Assembly: GCF_038396755.1 (NCBI RefSeq)
Contig: NZ_CP149822.1
Location: 248,001 to 312,000 of the forward strand
Length of the DNA stretch: 64,000 nucleotides
Direction of reading: 5' to 3'
DNA from: Chitinophaga pollutisoli
GTDB taxonomy: Bacteria; Bacteroidota; Bacteroidia; Chitinophagales; Chitinophagaceae
The translations under genes and the position numbers were made by a program. Shown here in pieces: positions 44,615-53,941 of this stretch (within the stretch, counting starts at the first letter, position 1; each line of letters opens with the position of its first letter). The notes under the pieces were generated by a model. It did no database searches, was not told the origin of the DNA, and was given only the letters and a program-made list of their open reading frames with translations.

Positions 44615-46793
44615 CGCATTTGCCGGGTATGGAAAACTCCTTGCTGCCATCGTCCTGTTTCTTCCCTTTGATTTCCGTACCGCCGATAGCCACGCGGCAT
44701 GCAGGCAGCGATGCATTCTCATGCGGCAGCAGGCGCATCCTGCAAAACATGGCGGGGTGACCTGTAACCGCTATTTCTACGCCGTTTTCCAGTGATTTTA
44801 CCGCATCTTCTGTGGGGTAATCGATGAAAACGGAGCAGTTCCATTTTTTGAGGACTTTGTAATGCCGCGATACGATCCCGAAGGGAACGCCGGCGCCATA
44901 CACTTCCTGTCCCACGGTACCAGACTGGTTCCACCCGTCCTGCAGATCTTCGATGGGTATCCAGGTATCCGTTTCGATCTCGCCGGTTTTGGGTGTTTCG
45001 ACCAACATTTCCTTCCTGACCATCGGCGGGAAATAAAATGCGCAGCGATGGATCATGAACCGGATGAATTCCGACAGCAGCAGGGTGATGTGTTCCGGCA
45101 ATTTCGCTTCCTTCGCCATTTTCAGATAGTCGTGCATAGCGGAAAGCACCTCTATTTCTTCATACACCGCGGCATACGGCGCATCCTTCAGCGGGAAAAG
45201 CATGAAAAAGGTCGGGTATTGTTTGCCATGACCGTAATCGCAATCCCACAGGGAGGTGTTGCGTATGATGGTAGCCAGGGCTGTGAGGCTGGTTTTCAGA
45301 AATACCTTTTCCTTTTTGATGAGATACAACCGCAGCAGTGCTTTGGCGCCGAAAGCGGTTACGTTTGCCTGGTAGAACAGGCTGAAGCCTTTGTTTTCCA
45401 GCGAACGCCCCGCGGCGGCGGCTTCTTCAAGATATCGCTCCTCCCCTGATATTTCGTACATCAACAACATCAGGTGCGCGTAAATCCCCGCCACGTCGTG
45501 TTCTCCGCCTTTGCCGGGCTCCGTTTCAGCCTTCAGTACTTCCAGCGTGTCTACATGATAGAACACCGGCCATTCATAATTGAAATGGTGCGCTACCTTG
45601 ATGGCATACTCCACGGAATGGACGAGCATTTCCTTCACTTCTTCCACGCCCTGCATCACCATCCGCGCCAGGTTCACGAGCGGATGGTGCAGGTACCAGG
45701 AATCCATCGTGCGGGGGTGCTTCTGCTCTTCCGAACGGTCCAGCTTGTGCGAGGCCGACGGGAGCCACCGGCCGATGGATTCGATCTTTTCATCGTAGAA
45801 AGCATGCAGGTTTTGCTGGATCGTTTCAACGATTTTCAGTTTCGGCCCCTCTGTCCACTTTTCGTATTCCATTAACGGCAATAGCACGGCGAGTTGCACC
45901 ATAATTTCCGGCGCGGTGTCGTAATCGCAGAGGTAGGCGTTCAGGTAGGATTGTCCGCCGGAGCGGTACCAGCAGCCGGGGTTTACCTGCAGATCCCTGA
46001 GCGTGCCCTGCAGCACATTGTCCCAGGGCTTGTAACTCGTTGCCGGTAACGGCAGTTGGAGATACAACCTGCCCAGCATTTGCAGGAAAAGCGCGGCCAT
46101 GTCGTTTTCATCTTCCGGTTTGTTCTCCTGCATCATCAGGAATGCGTCATTAATCGTAATTTCCGTATCCACAGGCAGCGGATCGTCCGGCGCAGGCGGA
46201 AGGCCGAAGCCCAGTTCGGGCCATGCGCCGCCAACGGTGCCGCCCAGGCTTTTGCGCGTATAGCTGGCATAGTCGTTCAGTGCCGTGAGATTTTGCAGAT
46301 ACAGGAACGCGCAGGGATCGGTGCTCTCGATCCCACCAAAGAGCCATCCCGTGCGGATGCCTTCCTGCTGCACATACAATTTGCCTTTGAAGGGCTCATT
46401 TGTCAGGGAAGGCCGGCAAACCATCAGGTCCCGGGGCCAGAAAGGTATGCGCAGCGCGGTTTTCGGTGTCAGCTTGGTGGTGCAGCGGATGATGGGAACG
46501 GAAGGGTCGGGAAGGGAGATATGGATATGATAACGGCCCACGGAGCATTCCGCCTGCATCCGGAACGAATCGCCCCCTGCATCCGTATGCAATAACTTGA
46601 AACCATTGCCTGGGAAATAACCGGATCGCAGCGCCAGCACCGTTTGGTTCCTGACGGAAATTTTCAACCACAACGAGTCGTCCGAAACATGTGCCTCGTA
46701 TTCGATATTGCCTGTTTTCCTATGCCACAACGCCCCGGTTTCGGGCCTTCCGTCGAAATGATACCAGGGAGAAAAGCCTTTCATGCGTAACAA
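44592..46793 (-). CDS. Large protein with probable (alpha/alpha) barrel, unknown
   Basis: A 733-residue protein without a signal peptide. The N-terminal 200 residues look like beta-sandwich sequence; about 220-600 is helical and Trp/His/Tyr-rich (SWYLHHPLVNLARMVMQGVEEVKE, HHFNYEWPVFYHVDTLEV, GKGGEHDVAGIYAHLMLLMYEISGEERYLEEA), which recalls glycosidase or lyase toroids. No catalytic residue can be named. It faces the AraC gene and has 131 bp upstream free for a promoter. A role in sugar metabolism is inferred from fold and location only. Confidence 0.7.
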   Translation of the reverse strand: MLRMKGFSPWYHFDGRPETGALWHRKTGNIEYEAHVSDDSLWLKISVRNQTVLALRSGYFPGNGFKLLHTDAGGDSFRMQAECSVGRYHIHISLPDPSVPIIRCTTKLTPKTALRIPFWPRDLMVCRPSLTNEPFKGKLYVQQEGIRTGWLFGGIESTDPCAFLYLQNLTALNDYASYTRKSLGGTVGGAWPELGFGLPPAPDDPLPVDTEITINDAFLMMQENKPEDENDMAALFLQMLGRLYLQLPLPATSYKPWDNVLQGTLRDLQVNPGCWYRSGGQSYLNAYLCDYDTAPEIMVQLAVLLPLMEYEKWTEGPKLKIVETIQQNLHAFYDEKIESIGRWLPSASHKLDRSEEQKHPRTMDSWYLHHPLVNLARMVMQGVEEVKEMLVHSVEYAIKVAHHFNYEWPVFYHVDTLEVLKAETEPGKGGEHDVAGIYAHLMLLMYEISGEERYLEEAAAAGRSLENKGFSLFYQANVTAFGAKALLRLYLIKKEKVFLKTSLTALATIIRNTSLWDCDYGHGKQYPTFFMLFPLKDAPYAAVYEEIEVLSAMHDYLKMAKEAKLPEHITLLLSEFIRFMIHRCAFYFPPMVRKEMLVETPKTGEIETDTWIPIEDLQDGWNQSGTVGQEVYGAGVPFGIVSRHYKVLKKWNCSVFIDYPTEDAVKSLENGVEIAVTGHPAMFCRMRLLPHENASLPACRVAIGGTEIKGKKQDDGSKEFSIPGKCVIALYFD

Positions 46794-46924
46794 TTTTGAG
46801 TTAACCGGGACACAGCCGTTTCATTTCACCGCCTCTTTGCCGGCGAAAACGCGCAAGATGCGGCGGTACCCTGTCCCTAAACGATATGGTTGTGTAGACG
46901 CTTCTTAACTTTTGGCGCCCTGTA

Positions 46925-47701
46925 TTAAATCAGCTGTTTATGCGGCCGAATTTTCATCTCCACCACATCGCAACGCTCCGGTCGGGTGACCACGAAAAGC
47001 ACAGCTTCGGCGATATCTTCCGCCATAAGCATTTCCTCCGCTTCGATTTTCTTCAGCTTCTCTTCGGCAGATTGTTCCTGCATGTCGGTATCAACGGCGC
47101 CGGGCTCAATCAGCGACACGCTTATGCCCTTAGGGTTCAATTCCTTCCTGACAGCCACGGCAAACCCCTGTATGCTTGATTTTGTGGCCACGTACACCGA
47201 ACTCTTCGGTTCCCGGGTGTCTGCACTCATCGAACCAATGAAAATAATCTGCCCTCTCGTGCCTGCGGCTTCCATTCTCTTTGCCGCTTCCTGCGTGCAG
47301 GCGAGATAACCAAGTATGTTTACATTGACGATATACTGCAGCTCCTGGTAGTTGCCTTCCATGACGCCCTGGTACCCAATTGCAGCATTGTTGACCAGTA
47401 TATCGATGCCGCCGTTGGCATCCACTTCGGAGAAGATCTTTTTAATACCATCTTCCGTGGCAACATCCGCCGTGAAACCGACGGGATCGCTGCCGGAAGC
47501 GGAAGCGCGGATATCTTCCAGCGCTTCGTTCATGGCCTTTTCATCCCTTCCGAAAATCAACACGCCCGCGCCTTCCGCCGCCAGCATGCGCGCAATTTCG
47601 CGCCCGATACCAGTAGTGCCCCCGGTAATGAGGACTTTCTTCCCTTCCAATGAGATGTATTGCCCCTGCAATGTTTTTCGGGCGGTTTGTTGTTCCTGCA
47701 T
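46925..47701 (-). CDS. Short-chain dehydrogenase/reductase (SDR)
   Basis: A 258-residue classical SDR. The NAD(P) motif is TGGTTGIGRE, the NNAA strand is VNNAAIGY, and the catalytic Ser/Tyr/Lys appear as IGSMS and YVATK. The start at 47701 (MQEQQTARKT) is preferred over an upstream ATG that adds hydrophobic residues. It follows the SRPBCC gene with a 39-bp gap, likely one operon. Substrate unknown; such SDRs in this context are often general stress genes. Confidence 0.92.
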   Translation of the reverse strand: MQEQQTARKTLQGQYISLEGKKVLITGGTTGIGREIARMLAAEGAGVLIFGRDEKAMNEALEDIRASASGSDPVGFTADVATEDGIKKIFSEVDANGGIDILVNNAAIGYQGVMEGNYQELQYIVNVNILGYLACTQEAAKRMEAAGTRGQIIFIGSMSADTREPKSSVYVATKSSIQGFAVAVRKELNPKGISVSLIEPGAVDTDMQEQSAEEKLKKIEAEEMLMAEDIAEAVLFVVTRPERCDVVEMKIRPHKQLI

Positions 47702-47740
47702 AACCGGATATTTTAAAATTAAAAATAGCATGATGTAACA

Positions 47741-48496
47741 TCACCACTCGGATTCCTTCCCGCCGGATGCGGGTTTCGTAAAATGTGTTTTTTGACGGTT
47801 CCGCCTGCCAGGCTGGCTGCTTTCAACCGGAAGATTACCTGTTTCCATAAAGTAGGCAAAGCTGAGGAGTTCCTCGCGGAGCATATCCCTGAACATCGGT
47901 GTAAACAACCGTGCCACGGATTCCCCGGCCGGTCCCAGGGGCGCGCGGTAAGTGATCACCGCCTGGATTTCGGTCTGCCCGTCCCCCGCATCGCGGAATT
48001 CCACTTTCCCTGCATTGTCCAGCACGCTGCCGGGGAGCGAATTCCAGCCCAGGAAAGTACCGTCTTCCTCTTTCACGATTTCCGCGTCCCATGACAGGAT
48101 CGCCGGGAACCCGGGGAATTGCGCCACCCAATGCGACTGCCCGCCATCGCGCTCTTCCACGGATTGCAGGTGTTTCATGAACAACGGCAGGTTTTCCAAC
48201 TTGCGCCAGAAGGCGTACACGACTTCCCGCGGCTTGTTAACGGTGATCGTGCTGCGGATATTGATATTCCGGACAGGATCCGGGAGCCGTTGCTTGCCGG
48301 CGGCGGTATAAAGCGGGCAATTGCCGGATATGGCGCGGTAAAGCAGGTAAGCGCCTGCCGCGCCTTTCAGCGCCCTGGCGCCAGGGTTCATTAAAGCCTT
48401 CCATACGAGCACGGCACCCGCCGCAGCGGATAGCACGCGCTCCATGTTCCCTACGTTCACAGGTGGTTTAGGCCCTGTACATGCATTTTCGTTCAT
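47741..48496 (-). CDS. DUF2892 + SRPBCC (polyketide cyclase-like) protein
   Basis: A 251-residue fusion. Residues about 12-65 form a DUF2892/YgaP-type membrane hairpin (NMERVLSAAAGAVLVWKALMNP, GAAGAYLLYRAISGNCPLYTA). Residues about 75-220 are an SRPBCC ligand-binding domain (INIRSTITVNKPREVVYAFWRKLENLPLFMKHLQSVEERD). Such proteins are common in bacterial stress islands; the ligand is unknown. The C-terminus is basic and polar. It precedes the SDR in the same direction. Confidence 0.9.
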   Translation of the reverse strand: MNENACTGPKPPVNVGNMERVLSAAAGAVLVWKALMNPGARALKGAAGAYLLYRAISGNCPLYTAAGKQRLPDPVRNINIRSTITVNKPREVVYAFWRKLENLPLFMKHLQSVEERDGGQSHWVAQFPGFPAILSWDAEIVKEEDGTFLGWNSLPGSVLDNAGKVEFRDAGDGQTEIQAVITYRAPLGPAGESVARLFTPMFRDMLREELLSFAYFMETGNLPVESSQPGRRNRQKTHFTKPASGGKESEW

Positions 48497-48540
48497 ACGG
48501 TTGTTGATTTGGTGTAGATGAATAATCGCCGCGCCTGGCC

Positions 48541-48762
48541 TCAGGGCTGGCCTTCGGTATCGGGATGCCTGTCCGTGTCATCGTCCTGCTCTTCGGCAAG
48601 GCTGTTATCTACCCGGTCCTGCTCGTCGATCACCGGTGAGCCATCTTCTTCCCGAACGGTGTCTCCGGGGATGTTTTGCGGGTCAACGGAGCCGCGTTCG
48701 GCTTCCTCACGCTTTACGGGCACTGTGGTGCCGTGGATTTCCTGTTGTTCGTTTTGCATCAT
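48541..48762 (-). CDS. Small acidic protein, unknown
   Basis: A 73-residue, strongly acidic and probably disordered protein (SPVIDEQDRVDNSLAEEQDDDTDRHPD). No family recognised. It is 44 bp upstream of the DUF2892/SRPBCC gene on the same strand and likely heads that operon. Composition echoes the acidic protein at 35712-36179. Confidence 0.65.
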   Translation of the reverse strand: MMQNEQQEIHGTTVPVKREEAERGSVDPQNIPGDTVREEDGSPVIDEQDRVDNSLAEEQDDDTDRHPDTEGQP

Positions 48763-48979
48763 AAAATGTTTTTAAAAAGATGAAATGCATTATGTCGATA
48801 ACAACTGCAAACGCCGTGCGGATCGTAACAGCAGGAGAAACCGGTGTGGCTTCGTGTAAACCTTCCGCAAAGTGAGGATTAGCGTGGAAACAGCCGCAGG
48901 GCCGCGGTTGGATTCGGGCGGGAGATCCCGGAGGTATGGAGTTTGTACCCGTATATCCTGATCACCAATTCAATTCATC

Positions 48980-50440
48980 ATGGGAAAAGACAGAGACGGG
49001 AAATACATCCCACCAAAAGGAAAACCCTCGGGAAAAGGCGATGAAGACGAGCTTGGGCTCCACCCCAACCTGGAAGGCACCACACTTGAACAAGACGGCG
49101 ACATCACGCAGCGATATACGGAAAATGAGGAGAAGCCGGCGGCCAACGTGCGCGTGCTCCATCCCAACCGCAACGTCATGAAGGGAGAAGATGAACTGTC
49201 CGCCCCCAAGCCGCGCCCCGCGGCGGGAGCGCCTTTCCATTCCGGCAAGGGCCTTTCGCCGGAAGGGATCACGGAACTCAAATCCATCGACCGCGAAACC
49301 TTCACGGAAATGTCGGGCCATCGCGCGCCCTGGACCATTTCTTTATATCTTCCCACCCACAGCCGCGGCGTGGAAGTGAACGAGCAGCAAGACAGCATCG
49401 CGCTGAAGCACCTGGTCCGCCAGGTGGAACTGGCGCTCCTCAGCAACGGCGCGCCACGACACGAACTGGGGCCGCTCATGGAATGCGCCCGCATCATTGT
49501 GCACGACGACCAGTTCTGGCGCAACCAGCGCGAAGGGCTCGCCATCTTCCTCGCACCGGGCAATTGCCGATTCATCAGGCTGCCTTATCCGGTAAAACAG
49601 GAATTCTACATCAATCATACTTTTTACCTCAGCCCCCTCCTGCCGCTCCTTACCGCGGATGAGCGCTTTTACCTCCTCGCCCTCAGCAAACACCGCGCAA
49701 CGCTTTACGAAGCGGACGCCTGGGGTATGCATGAAGTGGAAGTGCCCGGCATGCCGGAAGGCGTGGAAGATGTGGTTCATTTCGAAGAAAAAGACGACCA
49801 GAAATTATTTCGCACCAGCAGCTCCGGGGCCGGCCAGGGCGCGAATTACCACGGCATCGGCGCCGGCAAGCCCGACGACAAAGCGAACATCTCCATGTAC
49901 CTCGATGAAGTCGACGAAACCCTTTGGAAAGAGATACTTCACACCAGTAATGTACCCCTCATGCTGGCCGGTGTGGAGTATCTTCATCCTATATTCCGCC
50001 AACGCACCAAATACCGCCACATGGCAGACGCTGCACTCACCGGCAACATGGAACATGTGCCGGTCAACGACCTGTTCCGCAGCGCCCGCCAGGCGATGGA
50101 GCCCTATTTCTGCGGAAAATGCGACAAAGCCATCGAGCGTTTCAACAACAACACCGGCAATAACCTCAGCACCACGGACCCGGCGGAGATTATTCCGGCA
50201 TGCTTTTATGCGCGGACGGCCCTCCTGCTCGTGGCGGAGGGCGCACATCTCTGGGGCGCTTTCGTGAAAGAAACCAATCAGCTGCAACTGCACGACCAGG
50301 AACAGGAAGGCGACGAATGCATGGTGAACGCGGCGGTTACACAGGCATTGCTGAACGGCGCGGAAGTGCATGTGGTAGATCCGGATAAAATGCCGTCCGG
50401 CGCCGTCATGGCAGCCGTGATGCGGTATCAGCAGATTTAA
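48980..50440 (+). CDS. baeRF family protein (bacterial eRF1-like)
   Basis: A 486-residue protein. After a polar N-terminal extension (1-110, MGKDRDGKYIPPKGK) comes the bacterial archaeo-eukaryotic release-factor-like core: ISLYLPTHSRGVEVNEQQDSIALKHLVRQVE, FWRNQREGLAIFLAPG, ADERFYLLALSKHRATLYEAD, the HGIGAGKPDDKANISMYLDEVDETL loop that corresponds in place to the eRF1 middle domain, and a C-terminal release-factor-like fold with CGKCDKAIE. The GGQ hydrolysis motif is not seen. The family is proposed to act on stalled ribosomes or stress translation. It is divergent from the acidic/SRPBCC/SDR stress operon. Confidence 0.85.
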   Translation: MGKDRDGKYIPPKGKPSGKGDEDELGLHPNLEGTTLEQDGDITQRYTENEEKPAANVRVLHPNRNVMKGEDELSAPKPRPAAGAPFHSGKGLSPEGITELKSIDRETFTEMSGHRAPWTISLYLPTHSRGVEVNEQQDSIALKHLVRQVELALLSNGAPRHELGPLMECARIIVHDDQFWRNQREGLAIFLAPGNCRFIRLPYPVKQEFYINHTFYLSPLLPLLTADERFYLLALSKHRATLYEADAWGMHEVEVPGMPEGVEDVVHFEEKDDQKLFRTSSSGAGQGANYHGIGAGKPDDKANISMYLDEVDETLWKEILHTSNVPLMLAGVEYLHPIFRQRTKYRHMADAALTGNMEHVPVNDLFRSARQAMEPYFCGKCDKAIERFNNNTGNNLSTTDPAEIIPACFYARTALLLVAEGAHLWGAFVKETNQLQLHDQEQEGDECMVNAAVTQALLNGAEVHVVDPDKMPSGAVMAAVMRYQQI

Positions 50441-50445
50441 CAATC

Positions 50446-50478
50446 AAAAAGCCCGGTCAGAATTGAACCGGGCTTTTT
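50446..50478. terminator. Bidirectional rho-independent terminator
   Basis: AAAAAGCCCGGT / ACCGGGCTTTTTT stem with a 9-nt loop and T-run, directly after the baeRF stop; read backwards it also serves the minus-strand sulfatase remnant. Confidence 0.92.
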
Positions 50479-50482
50479 TCGG

Positions 50483-50889
50483 TTATCCTTTGTCGACCGT
50501 CCGCAGTGCGTCATCGTCGTTGTATTGGAGAATCTGGCGGCGAAGTTCGGCGTTGAGCTCCGCGGTGATGGCTGGAGCACGCGGAGGAAGAGAACCTGCG
50601 TCACATCGAACTTCTGCTCATTGCGCGGATAGCCGTTGCGGTGGCTGTATTTGCCCGTCAGCAAGGTGGCGCGGCTGGGGCCGCAGATGGAATGGGTGAC
50701 GAGGGCGTGCCGGAAAATAGCGCCTTTCCGCGCGATGCGGTCGATATTCTGTGTTTGGGCCAACTTGCCACCGTAAGCACTTACGGCCTGGAAGGCATGG
50801 TCGTCGGAGAAGATGAAAATAATATTGGGCCTTTGGGAGGTTTGCGCGGCGGCCGGAAGGCTTGTCGCCAGCAGCAGTCTGCTAAATGA
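50483..50889 (-). pseudogene. Sulfatase remnant with large internal deletion
   Basis: The N-terminal part is clear: signal-like LLLATSLPAAAQ, then RPNIIFIFSDDHAFQAVSAYG and ICGPSRATLLTGKYSHRNG, where the Cys of CGPSR would be the formylglycine site. No ATG precedes it; an in-frame TAA lies directly upstream. After about residue 85 the frame shifts into sequence whose other frame reads AELNAELRRQILQYNDDDALRTVDKG and stop, the usual sulfatase C-terminus. Roughly 350 residues between are missing. It cannot yield an active enzyme. Confidence 0.85.
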
Positions 50890-51300
50890 TTACTGTATAA
50901 ACACATCATCGCGCGTCAGATCGTAGAATAGATTCTGCAACTGGTGGAGGTGGACAACGGGGCGGCCATAAGGCACAAATCCCCCGTCATGCGCTGCCAA
51001 TGGCTGGAATTTGTCGCCTTCGTCACGAATGTAAATGCTGTCGGTCCGGTTGTACTTGTACGTATAAACATTCGGGTCTTCCCCGTAATCCGGGTCGCCG
51101 GCGAGGAATCCGAACTGGAAGAGAAATTGAACCTCCAGGTCAAGGGGATTGATTTTGTCCAGCGGGAGCTTACTGCGCGGGAGGCCGGTGTTGAATACAC
51201 ATCCTTCGTGAATCCCCTCCACGCGGAACACGGTTTCGACCATATGATAATCGTAATACCAAAGCAGATTTCCGATCCTGATGTCCGTTGCTTCAATCAT
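50890..51300 (-). CDS. Conserved hypothetical protein
   Basis: A 136-residue cytoplasmic protein beginning MIEATDIRIGNLLWYYDYH. The RIGN-x-L/V start followed by a KINPLDLEV-type middle is a pattern I recall from many small Bacteroidota proteins of unknown role, some phage-linked. The stop overlaps the broken 5' end of the sulfatase remnant by reading frame adjacency, consistent with a deletion that brought the two together. Confidence 0.65.
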   Translation of the reverse strand: MIEATDIRIGNLLWYYDYHMVETVFRVEGIHEGCVFNTGLPRSKLPLDKINPLDLEVQFLFQFGFLAGDPDYGEDPNVYTYKYNRTDSIYIRDEGDKFQPLAAHDGGFVPYGRPVVHLHQLQNLFYDLTRDDVFIQ

Positions 51301-51344
51301 GACCGGAATTTAGCGCTTTTTGGGTGGACGGGAAAATCCCGCCC

Positions 51345-51530
51345 TCAACCCTCGTCACGCGTGTTGCGCACCAGGCCGATGCCGGCGGAAAAGAACACCA
51401 CCCCGATGACCCCTACAACCAGGATTTCGCGCCAGTTGGCATTTTGACGGATAAAACCGTAACCGGTGTACAGCATCCCGACGATGCCGAGGATGGTCAG
51501 CAGGGTGCCAAATGTCCGTTTGAGGTTCAT
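51345..51530 (-). CDS. Small two-helix membrane protein
   Basis: A 61-residue protein with two hydrophobic segments (about 7-26 and 36-54) and a polar, charged C-terminus (RNTRDEG). The start at 51530 (MNLKRTFG) is preferred to 51536. Similar small proteins are frequent in Bacteroidota; function unknown. Confidence 0.65.
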   Translation of the reverse strand: MNLKRTFGTLLTILGIVGMLYTGYGFIRQNANWREILVVGVIGVVFFSAGIGLVRNTRDEG

Positions 51531-51628
51531 ATGCAACAGTTTTTTAACGTTCCAGGATCAATATTTGTGCCTTTCGTTCCCGAAGCGGCAGATTTTCATT
51601 ATCTTCCCTCCTAACATATCCCTAGCCA

Positions 51629-52225
51629 ATGACTCGTTTGTTAAGCATTATGGACTGGTTCAGCCCTCTTCCGGTATTCGAGAAGGTATTTTGGACCGTC
51701 GCTTTATTATTCTCCCTGTTATTTCTTTTCCAGAACGTAATGAGCATGTTCGGCAGCGAACACGACGGCGCTACCGGCGACGTCACAGATATGCTGGAGG
51801 CGGATGACGGCATCGGGTTCCAGTTTTTCACCATCCGCAACATGTTTGGCTTCTTCACCATTTTCGGATGGGTAGGACTGGCCGGCATCCACAACGGATT
51901 CTCCCCTACCGTAACCGTTCTCACCGCTACCGTGGCAGGTTTGGGCATGATGCTCATCATGGCTGCCATGTTTTACTATACCGGGCGCCTCGCTTATGAC
52001 GGAACGCTTAAAATGCAGAACGCCGTAAAAGCCAGCGGTACGGTATACCTCGCCATTCCCGCCGCCAGGACCGGCATGGGGAAAGTCACCCTTCAGATCC
52101 AGGGCGCCTGGCGCGAGCTCGACGCCATCACCGACGATGCCGAGCCCATCCCCACCGGGGCGCTCGTCACCGTTACCTCCCTCCTCGACAACCAGGTTTT
52201 AATCGTCACCAAACAAACCCGATAG
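51629..52225 (+). CDS. NfeD-like membrane protein (flotillin partner)
   Basis: A 198-residue protein with three hydrophobic segments (about 18-40, 70-95, 98-120) and a C-terminal OB-fold-like beta domain (ASGTVYLAIPAARTGMGKVTLQIQGAWRELDAITDDAEPIPTGALVTVTSLLDNQVLIVTK). Short NfeD-type (YuaF-like) proteins occur next to flotillin genes and help organise membrane microdomains. The flotillin gene starts 3 bp after its stop, so the assignment rests on fold and context together. Confidence 0.85.
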   Translation: MTRLLSIMDWFSPLPVFEKVFWTVALLFSLLFLFQNVMSMFGSEHDGATGDVTDMLEADDGIGFQFFTIRNMFGFFTIFGWVGLAGIHNGFSPTVTVLTATVAGLGMMLIMAAMFYYTGRLAYDGTLKMQNAVKASGTVYLAIPAARTGMGKVTLQIQGAWRELDAITDDAEPIPTGALVTVTSLLDNQVLIVTKQTR

Positions 52226-52228
52226 TAC

Positions 52229-53791
52229 ATGGATTTTATGCTGATTGCCGTCCTTGTGGCGGTCTTTTTCGTTTTCACCCTGCTCTATGCCCTCTTCAAA
52301 AGGTATAAGCGATGCCCTTCCGACCAGATCCTCGTGGTATATGGTAAAGTAGGTAAAGGTCCCGACGGGTCGCATTCCGCCAAATGCATCCACGGCGGCG
52401 CCGCCTTCATCTGGCCTGTGATCCAGGATTACGCTTTCATGGAGCTTACACCGATCTCCATCGAAGTAAACCTGACCAACGCCCTGAGCCGGCAGAACAT
52501 CCGCGTGGACGTACCTTCCCGCTTCACCGTGGCCATCTCCACCGAGCCCGGCACCATGACCAACGCCGCAGAACGCCTCCTGGGCCTGCAGCGCTCCGCC
52601 ATCCACGACCTCGCCAAAGACATCATCTTCGGCCAGCTCCGCCTCGTGGTGGCTACCATGGACATCGAAGAGATCAATAACAACCGCGATAAATTCCTCG
52701 CCAACGTTGCATCAAACGTAGAAGCCGAAATCAAGAAGATCGGCATGAAACTGATCAACGTAAACGTAACCGACATCAAGGACGAATCCGGCTACATCGA
52801 GGCCCTGGGTAAAGAAGCCGCCGCCAAGGCCATCAACGAAGCGAAGAAAAGCGTGGCCGAGCAGGAAAAACTCGGTGAAACCGGTAAAGCGGAGGCTGAC
52901 CGCGAAAAGGATATCACCATCCAGCAAACGCTGAAAAACCGTGACGTCAGCATCGCAGAAACACAGCGTGACAGGGACACCCAGATCGCCACGGCCAATA
53001 AAGACAAAGCCATCCTCATCGCCGCCGCCAACCGCGACGAAGCCATCGGTAAAGCCGAAGCGGAAAGAGACACACGTATCCGCGCCTCCCAGGCCAACGC
53101 CCTGGCCGTAGAAGGTGAAAACACCGCCCGCGTGCACATCGCGCAATCGGAAGCGGAACGCCGTGAAAAAGAAGCGGAAGCCGCCAAACGCGCCGTGGCC
53201 GCGGAAAAAATCCAGTCTGCAAAAGCCCTCGAAGAAGCTTATGTGGCGGAAAGAAGAGCGGAAGACGCCCGCGCCGACCGCGAACGCGCTTCCCAAAACG
53301 CCAATATCGTGGTGACCGCCGAAATCCAGAAACAGAAAGCTATCATCGAAGCGCAGGCCGAAGCGGAAAAAATCCGTGAAAAAGCCAAAGGCGAGGCCGA
53401 CGCAATCTTCGCCAAAATGGAAGCGGAAGCGAAAGGTATGTTCGAAATTCTCACCAAACAGGCGGAAGGCCTGGATAAAATCGTACAGGCCGCCGGTAAT
53501 AATTCGAAAGACGCCGTGCTCCTGCTCATCGCCGATAAACTGCCGGAGCTGGTAAAAATGCAGACCGAAGCCATCAAGAATATTAAAATCGATAAAGTGA
53601 CCGTATGGGACGGCGCCAACGGCCAGAACGGACAATCGTCCACCGCAGGTTTCATCAGCGGCCTCTATAAAGCAGTTCCGCCCCTGCAGGACATGTTCAA
53701 CATGGCCGGGATGGATCTCCCCAACTTCCTCGGTAAAAATAAAAACGGCGACACCACGTTGCCGGCCATTACGGAAGAAGAAGTGCAATAG
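52229..53791 (+). CDS. Flotillin family protein (SPFH domain)
   Basis: A 520-residue scaffold protein. One N-terminal membrane segment (MDFMLIAVLVAVFFVFTLLY), the SPFH domain (about 30-200, VYGKVGKGPDGSHSAKCIHGGAAFIWPVIQDYAFMEL), then a long Ala/Glu/Lys coiled coil (about 200-420) with the repeated EAEK/AEAE motif, and a C-terminal flotillin tail. It oligomerises at the inner membrane to form lipid microdomains. Operon partner of the NfeD-like gene. A strong terminator follows. Confidence 0.95.
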   Translation: MDFMLIAVLVAVFFVFTLLYALFKRYKRCPSDQILVVYGKVGKGPDGSHSAKCIHGGAAFIWPVIQDYAFMELTPISIEVNLTNALSRQNIRVDVPSRFTVAISTEPGTMTNAAERLLGLQRSAIHDLAKDIIFGQLRLVVATMDIEEINNNRDKFLANVASNVEAEIKKIGMKLINVNVTDIKDESGYIEALGKEAAAKAINEAKKSVAEQEKLGETGKAEADREKDITIQQTLKNRDVSIAETQRDRDTQIATANKDKAILIAAANRDEAIGKAEAERDTRIRASQANALAVEGENTARVHIAQSEAERREKEAEAAKRAVAAEKIQSAKALEEAYVAERRAEDARADRERASQNANIVVTAEIQKQKAIIEAQAEAEKIREKAKGEADAIFAKMEAEAKGMFEILTKQAEGLDKIVQAAGNNSKDAVLLLIADKLPELVKMQTEAIKNIKIDKVTVWDGANGQNGQSSTAGFISGLYKAVPPLQDMFNMAGMDLPNFLGKNKNGDTTLPAITEEEVQ

Positions 53792-53797
53792 TTTTTT

Positions 53798-53822
53798 GAA
53801 GCCATCCTCCCCGGATGGCTTC
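53798..53822 (+). terminator. Rho-independent terminator
   Basis: Perfect stem GAAGCCATCC / GGATGGCTTC with TCCCC loop followed by a T/C-rich tail, 6 bp after the flotillin stop. Confidence 0.92.
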
Positions 53823-53859
53823 TTCTTTTCCCTATCCGTCCGCAAATGGATGAACGGCG

Positions 53860-53889
53860 TTGCGTTTTATGGCGAATTTGCCTATTTTG
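53860..53889 (+). promoter_or_regulatory. Candidate promoter of the cytochrome dehydrogenase gene
   Basis: TTG at 53860-53862 is followed 20 bp later by TATTTTG (53883-53889), one step from the TAnnTTTG box. It ends 52 bp before the ATG at 53942. Confidence 0.4.
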
Positions 53890-53941
53890 ACTGGCCGCCG
53901 GGATGAGCCCGGTAATTTTCTTCCACGTCAAGATTGCTAGT

